The notes beneath the pieces are model-generated. The model did no database searches and had not been told where the DNA came from. It saw nothing but the letters and a program-made list of their open reading frames with translations. From an uncultured Saprospirales bacterium (GTDB lineage Bacteria > Bacteroidota > Bacteroidia > Chitinophagales > Saprospiraceae), in contig CALMIR010000143.1 in NCBI GenBank assembly GCA_937864265.1, positions 62,001 to 126,000 of the forward strand: 64,000 bases of DNA, in the 5' to 3' direction. Shown here piece after piece: positions 1 through 8,591 of this stretch. Both the position numbers and the translations under genes were made by a program. The first letter of the stretch is position 1. The number at the start of each line of letters is the position of its first letter.

Positions 1-1711
1 GCACAATCTCCGTATCCTGATCCAATCGCGATTCAAGTCCAAATGCCTGAAAATGGATGTCCAATTGACCGGGGCGTTGCAGTTGATCGCAGTAATCTTG
101 CAACGCATCTTTCAAGCCGAAACGAAGCAATGCTTCGGGCATCATATTCCGGGCTATGTTGCGCAACTCGCCAATGGAGCGATCCAGATCGCTGATGGTT
201 CTTTGGAAGGCTTGAGACGCCGCTTCCGAAAGCACTTGATTCCCTGTCATACCGAATAAGTTTTGTTTAATGCCAGATAACATACCGCCCAACCCGTCGT
301 GCAGGTCACGAGCGATTCGACTGCGTTCGTCCTCCTGTGCGCGTAAAACGGCATTGGCTGCGTGCAATTGCTTTTCCTGTTCCAGTTCCCGGATAAGCTG
401 CTGTTGTATTTTGAATTGTTGGTCAGCCAGGCGTTTCCTGTTTTGTAAATTGCGCCAGATCAAAAATGCAGTCACCAATAAGAGGATCGATAGCAAGGCC
501 AATCCCAAGGTCAGGTTATTTTTTTGGCGAAGCCTGAGTTTTGAAATCGTTTGTGCTTGCTCCAGTTGGCGAATTTGCTGTTCCTTTTTTTCCGTTTCGT
601 ATTTGGTTTCAAATTCCTGTAAGGCTTCTATTTCATTGGCTCGGGCTGCTCTTGCCCGATTAATTCGGTATTTTTCCCGGTATGACCAAAACAACTCCAG
701 GCTGTCCTGCGCCAGGGCAATATCCGAAAGGGTTAAATACAAGGCATGCACATAGGCATCTTCTTCTGTTTCGACCAAAGCCAACGCTCGATTGGCGTAT
801 TCACGAGCCTGGTCAAATTTTTTTTCATCAAAAAATAAAAGGCTGATACCGTGTAAATTGTATTTTGTACTGAGTGGATCTCCACTTTTTTGTGCAATAG
901 CAAGTGCTTCCTCATAAAGGCGCATAGCCTGTTCGTTTCGGCCATCCTGGCGGTAGATGTCTGCGGTGATACCCAGACCCGTAGCTAGCAATTGCGGATA
1001 ATCCAGTTTTCTGGCCAGTGCTACGGCCTGCTCCAAATAAGGCAGGGCTGAATCCGGCTGTTCTTTTCCTATATGGGCATTGCCCAGGTGTTGTAAGACA
1101 ATGGCTACTGACTCCTCATCCCCTATGTCGCGCGCTGACTGGAGTACAGACGGGCCAAGCTCCAGCACCTTATCGTTTAAGTTTAGTTCTATATAAAGGC
1201 TGAGTAGGTTGCCCTGCACAACAATGGGAAAATGCGGTGGCAAATCCAAGCCTTGCATGGCGCGGATGCTTTTCTCAAAGCAGTCAACAGCCAAGCGTTT
1301 CATCCCTAGCTGCTGGTAGGCGTTGCCCATATTGTTGTAAGCAGCCACCATTTCCAATTTCATTCCCAGTTTTTCACAAATGGGGAGAGCAGCCTGCTGG
1401 TTTTCGATGGCAAGCTGGTATTCGGCTTTATCAAAATGAGAATTACCTTTATTGATCAAAATACGCGCTTCACCCCGTTCGTAGCCGATGGATTGAGCCA
1501 TTTGTAGCCCCTGATTGAAAAATAACAAAGCAGAATCCGGCTGCCTGGTTTGAAACAGCTTGCCCGCATCCAACAGGGCTAATACTTTTTGGGTATCGCT
1601 GGCCGCAGAACGGGAAAGGCTCAATAAACTGTCCAGTTTACTATTGGTTTGGGCAAAAACAGCGACCCATGACCAACAAATAAAGCTCCACAAAAAAGCA
1701 AATCGGATCAT
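1..1711 (-). CDS. TPR sensor histidine kinase, NarL/DesK type (3' end cut by window)
   Basis: Read on the minus strand from an ATG at 1711; about 570 codons stay open to the window edge, so the C-terminal ATPase domain is mostly missing. The N-terminus is a signal peptide (MIRFAFLWSFICWSW..FAQ). Then follow about 350 residues of tetratricopeptide repeats (for example AAYNNMGNAYQQLGMKRLAV), a coiled coil, one membrane segment (LGLALLSILLLVTAFLIW) and a HisKA_3 dimerisation domain with RIARDLHDGLGG, whose His near residue 470 is the likely phosphorylation site. Kinases of this layout sense through periplasmic TPRs and phosphorylate LuxR-type regulators. The partner is not visible and may lie beyond the edge. 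The family call is firm; the signal sensed is unknown. Confidence 0.88.
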   Translation of the reverse strand, partial: MIRFAFLWSFICWSWVAVFAQTNSKLDSLLSLSRSAASDTQKVLALLDAGKLFQTRQPDSALLFFNQGLQMAQSIGYERGEARILINKGNSHFDKAEYQLAIENQQAALPICEKLGMKLEMVAAYNNMGNAYQQLGMKRLAVDCFEKSIRAMQGLDLPPHFPIVVQGNLLSLYIELNLNDKVLELGPSVLQSARDIGDEESVAIVLQHLGNAHIGKEQPDSALPYLEQAVALARKLDYPQLLATGLGITADIYRQDGRNEQAMRLYEEALAIAQKSGDPLSTKYNLHGISLLFFDEKKFDQAREYANRALALVETEEDAYVHALYLTLSDIALAQDSLELFWSYREKYRINRARAARANEIEALQEFETKYETEKKEQQIRQLEQAQTISKLRLRQKNNLTLGLALLSILLLVTAFLIWRNLQNRKRLADQQFKIQQQLIRELEQEKQLHAANAVLRAQEDERSRIARDLHDGLGGMLSGIKQNLFGMTGNQVLSEAASQAFQRTISDLDRSIGELRNIARNMMPEALLRFGLKDALQDYCDQLQRPGQLDIHFQAFGLESRLDQDTEIV

Positions 1712-1815
1712 AACAAGCTTTGTTAGCCCAATATTTTAAAATTGAAAGCAATTGTGCAAGTCCTTTTGTAAAAATCCCCTTTTTAGGGGAGAAAGAAAAT
1801 CCTGTTTTTAAAGGA

Positions 1816-1847
1816 TTGATTTTCAGCATTTTTGTAGGCTACCTTTG
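1816..1847 (+). promoter_or_regulatory. Bacteroidota promoter for the STAND NTPase gene
   Basis: TTG at 1816-1818, a 21-bp spacer, then TACCTTTG at 1840-1847, matching the Bacteroidota -33/-7 consensus TTG-N19-21-TAnnTTTG. The box ends 11 nt before the ATG at 1859, so the transcript should have almost no leader. Confidence 0.75.
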
Positions 1848-1858
1848 GAAAAAAATGT

Positions 1859-3979
1859 ATGGTCATGTCAGCCACACTAAAAGCACCTAACAATACGAGG
1901 TCAAGTCGGATCGCCGACATCCTCCACAACATTCGCCGACAAGCCTTTATCGGACGTGAAATGGAAATCGAATTTTTCCAGTCCATGGTTTTATCCCCAC
2001 AGCCAGATAAAATTTTGTTGTTCTTACATGGCGCTGGTGGGCAGGGTAAAACCAGTTTGTTGCGCCATTTCACCGAGTGGTGCGCGGAGGAAAACATTCC
2101 GGCGATTCATTTGGATGGTCGTGAGCTACAAGCACATCCCGCGGCCATGTTGGAGTATATCCGCACTTCTGTTCATGCAAAACAGGCAGAAGAAATCAGC
2201 GATAAGTTGGCCAATATGGGCGAAAAAATTGTCCTGTTTATCGATACTTACGAAAAACTTAGCCCCTTGGACAACTGGTTCAGGACTGATTTTTTACCCC
2301 AATTGCCCCTCAACGTGCGGGTTGTTATCAGCAGTCGAAAAGCCCCAAGCCTATCCTGGCAAACGGATGCAGGCTGGAAATCCCTGATGATGACCATGCC
2401 GCTGCGTAACCTAACTATGGAGGAAAGTCGCCTTTTTCTGAGCAGCCGTCAGGTGCCAGACAATCAACATCAAGCCATTCTTGATTTTACGTATGGCCAT
2501 CCTCTAGCGCTTTCCCTGGTTGCCGATACGCTGGCCCACCAAAGGGACAAAGTTTTTTCTCTGGCCGAATCGCCGGATATGGTTCAGGCACTTTTAGAAA
2601 CCTTTTTGCAACAAATACCCGGCCCAGCGCATCGGGTCGCCCTGCACATCACAGCTTTTGTACACCATACTACAGAATCCATTTTGGCCGAAATCATGGA
2701 ATTGGAATCCGCTTCTGCCATTTTTGAATGGCTTCAAGAATTGTCATTCATGGATAAAAGCCGGGAAGGCCTGTTCCCACATGATGTGATCAGAGAGGCA
2801 TTAGTGGCCGACTTGCGCTGGCGGCATCCCGACTTCCACTTTGAATTGTATGAAAAAATAAAAAAATATTATGCTTCTAAAATGGGAAGCAACAATCCTG
2901 TAGAACAACGGAAAACCTTATTTGAATTGATCTACTTGCACCGCTCCCATCCGATGGTGCGTCCGTTTTTTGACTGGCAGGAAGCTGGAAGCCAATGGGT
3001 GGATACCATGGCTACAGCTGATATTCCGGCCATTAGGGCTATGGTGCAAAAAAACGAAGGGGAAGAAGCGTTGGCCCTTTTTGACTTTTGGAAAGCGCAT
3101 CCGGCAGCGCAGGTTTGGGTATGGCGCGACACCAATAAACGCCCCGAAGCATTTGTGCTAAAAATCAATGCCCATGAACTGGATCGACAGGAATTAACCC
3201 CGGACAAGATTGTTAATGACATTTGGCACCATCGTTATCAGGACTATCAATTGCGCAGCGGCGAACAAGTGGTGCTTTTCCGTAGCTGGATGGCCGATAA
3301 AAGCTACCAGGGCGTATCGCCTTTGCAGAGCAGTATGTTTTTGGCCATCATACAATATTACTTCACCCCTTGCTTAGCCATTAGTATGGTAGCTTGCGCA
3401 CAACCCGATTTCTGGGAACAGGTTTTTCACTACGGTGGCATCTACAGGGATAAAGCGATGGATTTTGAATCCAGCCAAAAGACTTACGGGTGGTTTACCC
3501 ACGATTGGCGCAAACAACCCTTAGCGGAATGGCTGGATATGTTGGGAAAAAGAGGGCTGGGCGGCCCATTGGAAGAACCAATGAACAATAAAGAATCGGA
3601 AGTGATGGTACTGAGCGAGGAGGCTTTTCAACATGCCGTAACGGAAGCCCTTCGACACTACCACTACCGGGATGAACTCATGCATAATCCGCTCACTCAA
3701 TCACAGGTGGTATGCCGTCTTTTGGAAGTCAATGCGTCCACCGCTGAACGCGTTGAAACCCTTCAACACTTACTAAATGATGCAATCGCCCGGATTGAAC
3801 AATCGCCGATCGACAACAAATATTATCGGGTGTTATACCGCAGCTACATCAATCCGGTAGGCAGCCAAGAAAAAACGGCTGATTTTCTGAATATGTCATT
3901 TAGTACCTATCGGCGTTATTTGAAAGCGGGTACAGATCGGGTATCAGAATTGCTGTGGCAACAAGAAGTTTTGAAATAA
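1859..3979 (+). CDS. STAND/AP-ATPase-like NTPase with possible C-terminal HTH
   Basis: A 706-residue P-loop NTPase. Walker A is GAGGQGKTS (residues 58-66), Walker B is KIVLFIDTYE (Asp near 129), and GHPLAL near 213-218 matches the GxP motif that follows the NTPase core in STAND proteins. The middle is helical without clear repeats. The last 45 residues (TADFLNMSFSTYRRYLKAG) look like a helix-turn-helix, so it may be a signal-responsive regulator. No signal peptide or membrane segment is seen, so it is probably cytoplasmic. The start is supported by a promoter 11 nt upstream. STAND proteins act as regulators or as defence sensors, and nothing here decides between them. A SnoaL-like gene follows under its own putative box. 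Confidence 0.75.
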   Translation: MVMSATLKAPNNTRSSRIADILHNIRRQAFIGREMEIEFFQSMVLSPQPDKILLFLHGAGGQGKTSLLRHFTEWCAEENIPAIHLDGRELQAHPAAMLEYIRTSVHAKQAEEISDKLANMGEKIVLFIDTYEKLSPLDNWFRTDFLPQLPLNVRVVISSRKAPSLSWQTDAGWKSLMMTMPLRNLTMEESRLFLSSRQVPDNQHQAILDFTYGHPLALSLVADTLAHQRDKVFSLAESPDMVQALLETFLQQIPGPAHRVALHITAFVHHTTESILAEIMELESASAIFEWLQELSFMDKSREGLFPHDVIREALVADLRWRHPDFHFELYEKIKKYYASKMGSNNPVEQRKTLFELIYLHRSHPMVRPFFDWQEAGSQWVDTMATADIPAIRAMVQKNEGEEALALFDFWKAHPAAQVWVWRDTNKRPEAFVLKINAHELDRQELTPDKIVNDIWHHRYQDYQLRSGEQVVLFRSWMADKSYQGVSPLQSSMFLAIIQYYFTPCLAISMVACAQPDFWEQVFHYGGIYRDKAMDFESSQKTYGWFTHDWRKQPLAEWLDMLGKRGLGGPLEEPMNNKESEVMVLSEEAFQHAVTEALRHYHYRDELMHNPLTQSQVVCRLLEVNASTAERVETLQHLLNDAIARIEQSPIDNKYYRVLYRSYINPVGSQEKTADFLNMSFSTYRRYLKAGTDRVSELLWQQEVLK

Positions 3980-4026
3980 AAAAAATTGAACACCTTTTGA
4001 ACTGGTTTTTGGACAATGCTCGGGGC

Positions 4027-4034
4027 TATTTTTG
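4027..4034 (+). promoter_or_regulatory. -7 box for the SnoaL-like gene
   Basis: TATTTTTG matches TAnnTTTG and lies 38 nt before the ATG at 4073. The nearest TTG is only 15 bp upstream of the box, so the -33 element is weak. The box falls inside the longer possible ORF starting at 4016, which favours the later start. Confidence 0.45.
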
Positions 4035-4072
4035 AATCATCTTTCAAGAATGATCAAAAAACGCTGAGCATC

Positions 4073-4498
4073 ATGGACGCAAATTACTGGGAAGGTTTTA
4101 TCAATGAATTGACCACGGCCTGGAACCAACAAAACCGTCAAAAAATTTTGGCTTTTTACGACAATAATTACCACGGCGAAGAAAGCTCTGATCCCCATGA
4201 GCAGTACGGCTTGGCCAGTGTTCAAGGCATGCTGGAAAAATTCTTTTCGGCCTTTCCCGATCTGGTAATTCAGCCCATCGATTGGGTGGGCAATGGCAGC
4301 AAACTAAGCCTCTACTGGGAGGCAAAAGGTACCCACAAAGGGAGCATCCTCAATATTCCGCCAACGGGCAAACCCATTCGAGTAAGGGGCGTTTCCTTTT
4401 TGAATATTCAGGACAACAAAATCAAACACGCCAAGCACTTGTGGGACATGGCGGGCATGTTGCGCCATTTAGGGCTATTGCCGGCATTGCCAGCTTAG
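4073..4498 (+). CDS. SnoaL-like polyketide cyclase-fold protein
   Basis: About 141 residues from MDANYWEGF. The pattern fits the SnoaL-like/ester cyclase branch of the NTF2-like fold: an N-terminal helix pair (FINELTTAWNQQNRQKILAF), then YHGEES, GLASVQGMLEKFFSAFPDL, a beta-rich half (LSLYWEAKGTHKG, PPTGKPIRVRG), and a C-terminal KHAKHLWDMAGMLRHLG. Members are small cytoplasmic proteins that bind or isomerise small molecules; the substrate here is unknown. An in-frame ATG at 4016 would add 19 residues, but a -7 box lies between the two starts. It is separated by 93 nt from the STAND gene, so the two may be co-transcribed by read-through. Confidence 0.75.
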   Translation: MDANYWEGFINELTTAWNQQNRQKILAFYDNNYHGEESSDPHEQYGLASVQGMLEKFFSAFPDLVIQPIDWVGNGSKLSLYWEAKGTHKGSILNIPPTGKPIRVRGVSFLNIQDNKIKHAKHLWDMAGMLRHLGLLPALPA

Positions 4499-4640
4499 AA
4501 CAACCCGTCTAAAGCATAAGTTTTTGCCCAATCCTGCTATGCTTTTCCTCTAGTTTGACCTTCGTAGGCAAAATACGCTACGGCACACCGATATTTCGCC
4601 GAAATTTTTTTAAAAATCGGCGGAATGTGGAATAAAAAAG

Positions 4641-4680
4641 CAGATTTCGCCCAAAAAATATTATTTTTGGGCGAAATCTG
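4641..4680. repeat. Perfect 17-bp inverted repeat overlapping a -7 box
   Basis: CAGATTTCGCCCAAAAA, a 6-nt loop, then its exact complement. The right arm contains TATTTTTG (4662-4669), a -7 match 21 nt before the ATG at 4691. A weaker hairpin (CGCCGA/TCGGCG, 4597-4622) lies just upstream. It could be an operator, a terminator for the previous gene, or the trace of a small palindromic element. Confidence 0.7.
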
Positions 4681-4690
4681 ATAATTGTAT

Positions 4691-6127
4691 ATGGAATCCC
4701 TTGAAATAGTCGGTCGTATAAAAGAGCAGGCAACGCTAAAAGCGACGCTTCAATCTGCGGAAGCAGAATTGGTGGCAGTAACAGGCAGAAGAAGGGTAGG
4801 CAAAACCTTCCTTGTTAAGCAAGTCTTTCAGGAGCAAATTTTGTTTGAAATCACTGGTTTACAGGATGAGGCATTGGATAAACAACTGGCTCATTTCAGG
4901 TTTACTTTGTTTCGATATTCGCAAGATGAGTCGCTCCAAACGCCAAAGGACTGGTTAGAGGCTTTTCAAAAACTGGTTTTGTACCTAGATAAACAAGTGA
5001 GTAAGCATAAAAAGGTTATTTTTTTTGATGAAGTGCCTTGGTTAGCAAGCCAAAAATCCGACTTCCTGACAGGATTAGGTTTCTTTTGGAATAGTTGGGC
5101 AGTTAACCATAAAGTAGTATTGGTTATATGTGGTTCGGCGGCCTCATGGATGGTCGAGCACGTAGTGGACAACAAAGGAGGATTGCATAATCGAATTACC
5201 AAACTCGTTCACTTAGAACCTTTTACGCTTAGAGAGACAGAGCTTTTTTTGCAAAAAAGGGATATTACTTTGAAACGTGGACAAATTGTGGAGTTGTACA
5301 TGGCATTAGGCGGAATTCCACACTACCTCAAGGAGGTGGAAGCAGGGAAAAGTGCAGCACAAAATATTGACCATATATGCTTTTCAAAAAGGGCTTTACT
5401 ATACAATGAATTTTCAAGGTTATATGCTGCTCTTTTTGCCCATGCTCACAAGCATATCGCAGTCATACAGGCTTTGGCTACCTCTCGTCAGGGCTTAACC
5501 CGTGAGCAAATAGTTTCCAAAACGGGTTTGTCTAATGGAGGCCATACCACTCGAATATTATCTGAATTAGAGCAATCAGGTTTTATAACGGTGTATTCCA
5601 TTTTCGGCAATAAGAAAAAAGACCGCTTGCATCGGCTAACAGATGAGTTTTCGCTCTTTTATCTACAATTTATGGAATCCCATCGCAATGAGGAAGCCGG
5701 CACTTGGCTCCACCTTAGCCAGACCCAAGCATATAAAATTTGGTGTGGCTACGCTTTTGAAAACCTTTGTCTCAAACACCTCGCTCAAATTAAATTGGCC
5801 TTGGGTATTGCTGGTGTTTATTCTAAAGCCTCTGCTTTCTCGCTAAAAGGGTCGCCGACGGAAAAAGGCATCCAGATTGATTTGTTACTCGACAGAAAGG
5901 ATAATATAATCAACATTTTTGAAATTAAATTCTACAATGCAGCATGGACGCTTACCGCCGACGATGCACATAAATTACGGGAAAAACTCCGCATTTTTCA
6001 ACAGAACACAAATACAAATAAGCATCTGATGCTCACCTTAGTAGCAGCTCAGGGGTTGAAACAAAATAACCATAGCATTGGACTAGTGGAGAAAGTGCTT
6101 ACGCTTGATGATCTATTCTTGGAATGA
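4691..6127 (+). CDS. AAA ATPase with DUF234-type nuclease-like C-terminus
   Basis: 478 residues from ATG 4691 (a TTG six nt earlier is less likely). N-terminal ATPase_2-type AAA domain: GRRRVGKTF (residues 32-40) is Walker A, VIFFDEVPWLA is Walker B with a DExx box, and VLVICGSAASWM is the sensor-1 strand. A winged-helix-like middle follows (SRQGLTREQIVSKTGLSNGG). The C-terminus has IQIDLLLD and, 12 residues later, FEIKFYN, which gives the D...ExK pattern of PD-(D/E)XK nucleases, as in DUF234 proteins. These ATPases are common in archaea and scattered in bacteria; their function is not established. The gene looks more AT-rich than its neighbours and sits behind two palindromes, which suggests acquisition by transfer. 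Confidence 0.85.
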   Translation: MESLEIVGRIKEQATLKATLQSAEAELVAVTGRRRVGKTFLVKQVFQEQILFEITGLQDEALDKQLAHFRFTLFRYSQDESLQTPKDWLEAFQKLVLYLDKQVSKHKKVIFFDEVPWLASQKSDFLTGLGFFWNSWAVNHKVVLVICGSAASWMVEHVVDNKGGLHNRITKLVHLEPFTLRETELFLQKRDITLKRGQIVELYMALGGIPHYLKEVEAGKSAAQNIDHICFSKRALLYNEFSRLYAALFAHAHKHIAVIQALATSRQGLTREQIVSKTGLSNGGHTTRILSELEQSGFITVYSIFGNKKKDRLHRLTDEFSLFYLQFMESHRNEEAGTWLHLSQTQAYKIWCGYAFENLCLKHLAQIKLALGIAGVYSKASAFSLKGSPTEKGIQIDLLLDRKDNIINIFEIKFYNAAWTLTADDAHKLREKLRIFQQNTNTNKHLMLTLVAAQGLKQNNHSIGLVEKVLTLDDLFLE

Positions 6128-6145
6128 TGGGTGTCGTTTTAAGCC

Positions 6146-7369
6146 CTAAGCTGGATTGATAGTATGAGTCAACCTGCGCAATACCAAAAGCGCCAACAAT
6201 AGTAAGGTCATGGGGATAAGCGTAAAATAAAAAGCCTGATCTGCCCCCATGTGTTTGAACAAATAACCCGTTGTAATAGACCCCAGTGTTCCCCCAACTG
6301 CTGAAAAAACAATGATCAGACCCGACATCGGGCTATGTACCTTTTTGGGCAAAGCACTCAATACTACCGAATTGAGTAGCGGATAAATGGGGGCAATAAA
6401 CAGCCCGACAAAAGGAAAAGCGAAACCGATCAGCGGTAGTTCCCGGAGCGATTGAACAGGTGCTATACTTGCGCTGACCGTTTTGGGCAACACAAAAGTA
6501 ACCATCAACATGGCGCCCACTATACAGCATGCCAATATCCAAAACCAGGAAACTTTTTTGGCTAGTACGCCCGCCAACATACGACCCACGCCCAACGATA
6601 TGGCCAATATACTTGCCATAATGATACTCAGGTTTTCAGGCAATTGAAGTACTCTGGAATTGAAGGTGGGCAACCATGTCATAATGCCCTGCTCAATCAT
6701 CACAAACAAAAAAGCGCTGGCCAAAAAAACGATCACCAATAGCCGGGCGATCAACTGAAACATGGCCATAAAGTCCTCTTTTAGGTTAGCACCCGGAATT
6801 TCATGGCCTTCGTCGAATTTGGAGAAAAACAAAAATAAAAAGGCCAAAAAGGCGATGCCCGACAAAAGCAAATACACATTCAACCAAGCATCTGCATCCG
6901 CCTCACTATTGAAGGCGGGGAAGAGAAAATAAGCCAGGGCTATTCCGAACATAAAAACGCCTTCAATGCTGCTCATCAAGGAGTTGTGCTCGCGGCTGTC
7001 GGCGGTAATGAGTCCAATCACAGAATACACGGATACCTTAATCAAAGCAAATGCCGTACCAATAGAGGCAAACAACAGCTTGGTCGCCCAAAATGCATTG
7101 CCAAAATACATGCCCAAACAGGCAATAGTCACAATACCCAACGCGATGAGCATCGCTTTTTTGTACCCTATCCTGGGCAAAAAAGAGGCGACCAAAAAGG
7201 AAACCACAGCGATGGATAGGTCTTTGAACAATTCCAGCGTGGCAGCTTGCACCTCATCGACACCATATACGTTTTGCGACTTCAGAATGACAATGCCAAC
7301 GCTGTTTAGTAAAATGGCGAAGACAAAGTAATTGAGGTAAAGGGCTAGTTTGATGGATTGGTTTTTCAT
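6146..7369 (-). CDS. MFS transporter
   Basis: 407 residues with about 12 hydrophobic segments and a central charged loop (FFSKFDEGHEIPGANLKEDF). The inter-helix motif RIGYKKAM fits the major facilitator superfamily; the overall pattern resembles sugar/H+ symporter-like (FHS/NNP-type) carriers. The substrate cannot be read. It lies 33 nt downstream of the AOS-family enzyme but has its own complete promoter, whose -33 element sits inside the end of that gene, so it can be transcribed alone or by read-through. Confidence 0.85.
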   Translation of the reverse strand: MKNQSIKLALYLNYFVFAILLNSVGIVILKSQNVYGVDEVQAATLELFKDLSIAVVSFLVASFLPRIGYKKAMLIALGIVTIACLGMYFGNAFWATKLLFASIGTAFALIKVSVYSVIGLITADSREHNSLMSSIEGVFMFGIALAYFLFPAFNSEADADAWLNVYLLLSGIAFLAFLFLFFSKFDEGHEIPGANLKEDFMAMFQLIARLLVIVFLASAFLFVMIEQGIMTWLPTFNSRVLQLPENLSIIMASILAISLGVGRMLAGVLAKKVSWFWILACCIVGAMLMVTFVLPKTVSASIAPVQSLRELPLIGFAFPFVGLFIAPIYPLLNSVVLSALPKKVHSPMSGLIIVFSAVGGTLGSITTGYLFKHMGADQAFYFTLIPMTLLLLALLVLRRLTHTINPA

Positions 7370-7388
7370 GTCGTTTTATGCTAAAATC

Positions 7389-7420
7389 CAAAAGTAACAA
7401 ATTTATTTATATCCTGACAA
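7389..7420 (-). promoter_or_regulatory. Bacteroidota promoter for the MFS gene
   Basis: On the minus strand, TTG (7420-7418), a 21-bp spacer, then TACTTTTG (7396-7389), ending 19 nt before the ATG at 7369. The upstream half overlaps the end of the preceding coding region, which stops at 7403. Confidence 0.7.
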
Positions 7421-8446
7421 TTCGCTCACCAATCGCTCCAAGTCACTTAGCTCATGCGCAGCGCTGATGACAATTCTGGTAATCACGTCATCCTGCGGAC
7501 TGGGATAAGCGAACTGAGAAATAACAAAGCCCCGATCAAATAGATAAAGCGCCAACCCTGATTCAGCAGTGTAAAAAACCGGGTATTCAGAGAAACTTTG
7601 GAATAAATTCAATGGCCGGGTTGCCGCTTCAAAAAAAAGAATATTTGCCCTTAGTTTTTGCAACTGCTTCTGGTAAAGTTGTCGGGAATGAATCATGGCA
7701 TACAAAAAAGCAGGAGAAATAGGAGAGGCTCCACCAAACAAAGGATTCGTTTTCAATTGCTGGATTCTATCTGGCTGACCTAAAATGACACCACCCGGAA
7801 TGCCCAGGGCTTTTCCCAAAGAGCTAAATACAATTAACTCACCTTTGCCAGTAGCTACTAATTCTTGCCAGATACCCGCGCCATTAGCACCACAAACGCC
7901 CAATCCATGCGAATCATCCATCACCAGTAACAGCGGTGTATCCTCCGGCCATTCCTTAAGCCAATCAAAGGAATAGGATTTTGAAAATAAAGGATCCACG
8001 GTGCTGCTCACTAAAATCTGGGGTCTTTTATCCCTTTGCGCCAACCGGAGCATTGCCGAACACCAAGCTGTATTCGTTCCAGCAAAAGGCCGTATCTGCC
8101 TCCAGGCTGCAGGATGCATCCCTGGGGCAAGCTGTATGTCTCCTTCTTCCTGCAAACAGGCCATCAAAAATTGCCCGCAAAGTGTACCGGAAGACAATAC
8201 CAAAGCAGCAGGAGCACCAGCAAAATCAGCCAACCATGCTTCCGCTTCCGCAAAAATAGCCAAGCCGATATTGCCCAAGCGCGAACCTCCAAAGTGGACG
8301 CCATACGCATCAATACCCGCCTTAACACGCTCGCGAAACAATGGGTGATCACTGATCCCCAAATAGCCGGTGCCGCTAAAATAGCCGTAAACTTTATCTT
8401 GTATAAGCACCTGCCTGCCAGGAATGTGGTGGATGTGTTCGGCCAT
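7403..8446 (-). CDS. PLP-dependent alpha-oxoamine synthase family enzyme (BioF/KBL-like)
   Basis: 347 residues, fold-type I aminotransferase-like. Seen: GTGYLGISDHP (substrate glycine loop), FGGSRLGNIG, LVLSSGTLCGQ (PLP phosphate region), LLLVMDDSHGLGVCGANG (Asp and His that contact PLP), and SSLGKALGIPGG with the Schiff-base Lys. Relatives condense an amino acid with an acyl-CoA (8-amino-7-oxononanoate synthase, 2-amino-3-ketobutyrate ligase, serine palmitoyltransferase). It is shorter than typical BioF (about 385) and no biotin genes are nearby, so bioF should not be assigned. It follows icmF by 145 nt; that gap holds a dispersed repeat. Confidence 0.8.
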   Translation of the reverse strand: MAEHIHHIPGRQVLIQDKVYGYFSGTGYLGISDHPLFRERVKAGIDAYGVHFGGSRLGNIGLAIFAEAEAWLADFAGAPAALVLSSGTLCGQFLMACLQEEGDIQLAPGMHPAAWRQIRPFAGTNTAWCSAMLRLAQRDKRPQILVSSTVDPLFSKSYSFDWLKEWPEDTPLLLVMDDSHGLGVCGANGAGIWQELVATGKGELIVFSSLGKALGIPGGVILGQPDRIQQLKTNPLFGGASPISPAFLYAMIHSRQLYQKQLQKLRANILFFEAATRPLNLFQSFSEYPVFYTAESGLALYLFDRGFVISQFAYPSPQDDVITRIVISAAHELSDLERLVSELSGYK

Positions 8447-8526
8447 TATTGCATATTAGACAGTAGATGCTAAACAATAGATGCTTGCTTGAAACCACGC
8501 CTTTGTCGAAGCGCAGCCTGAAACTT

Positions 8527-8581
8527 GCCCGTCTTCTCCCGCGTTTTTCGCGGGATCAGCCGGGTAAAAAACCAGAAACTT
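8527..8581 (-). repeat. 55-bp dispersed intergenic repeat, copy 1
   Basis: Identical over 55 bp, in inverted orientation, to 49429-49483. It contains an internal palindrome (CCCGCGTTTTTCGCGGG) and ends in AAGTTTCTGGTTTT, a motif also found in the palindrome at 37804-37860. It fills the gap between icmF and the AOS-family gene. Confidence 0.8.
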
Positions 8582-8591
8582 GAACCCCCTC

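Noticed and set aside
7403..8446. Naming the AOS-family gene bioF
   Set aside because: No biotin genes nearby and a shorter-than-usual protein; the family has several substrates.
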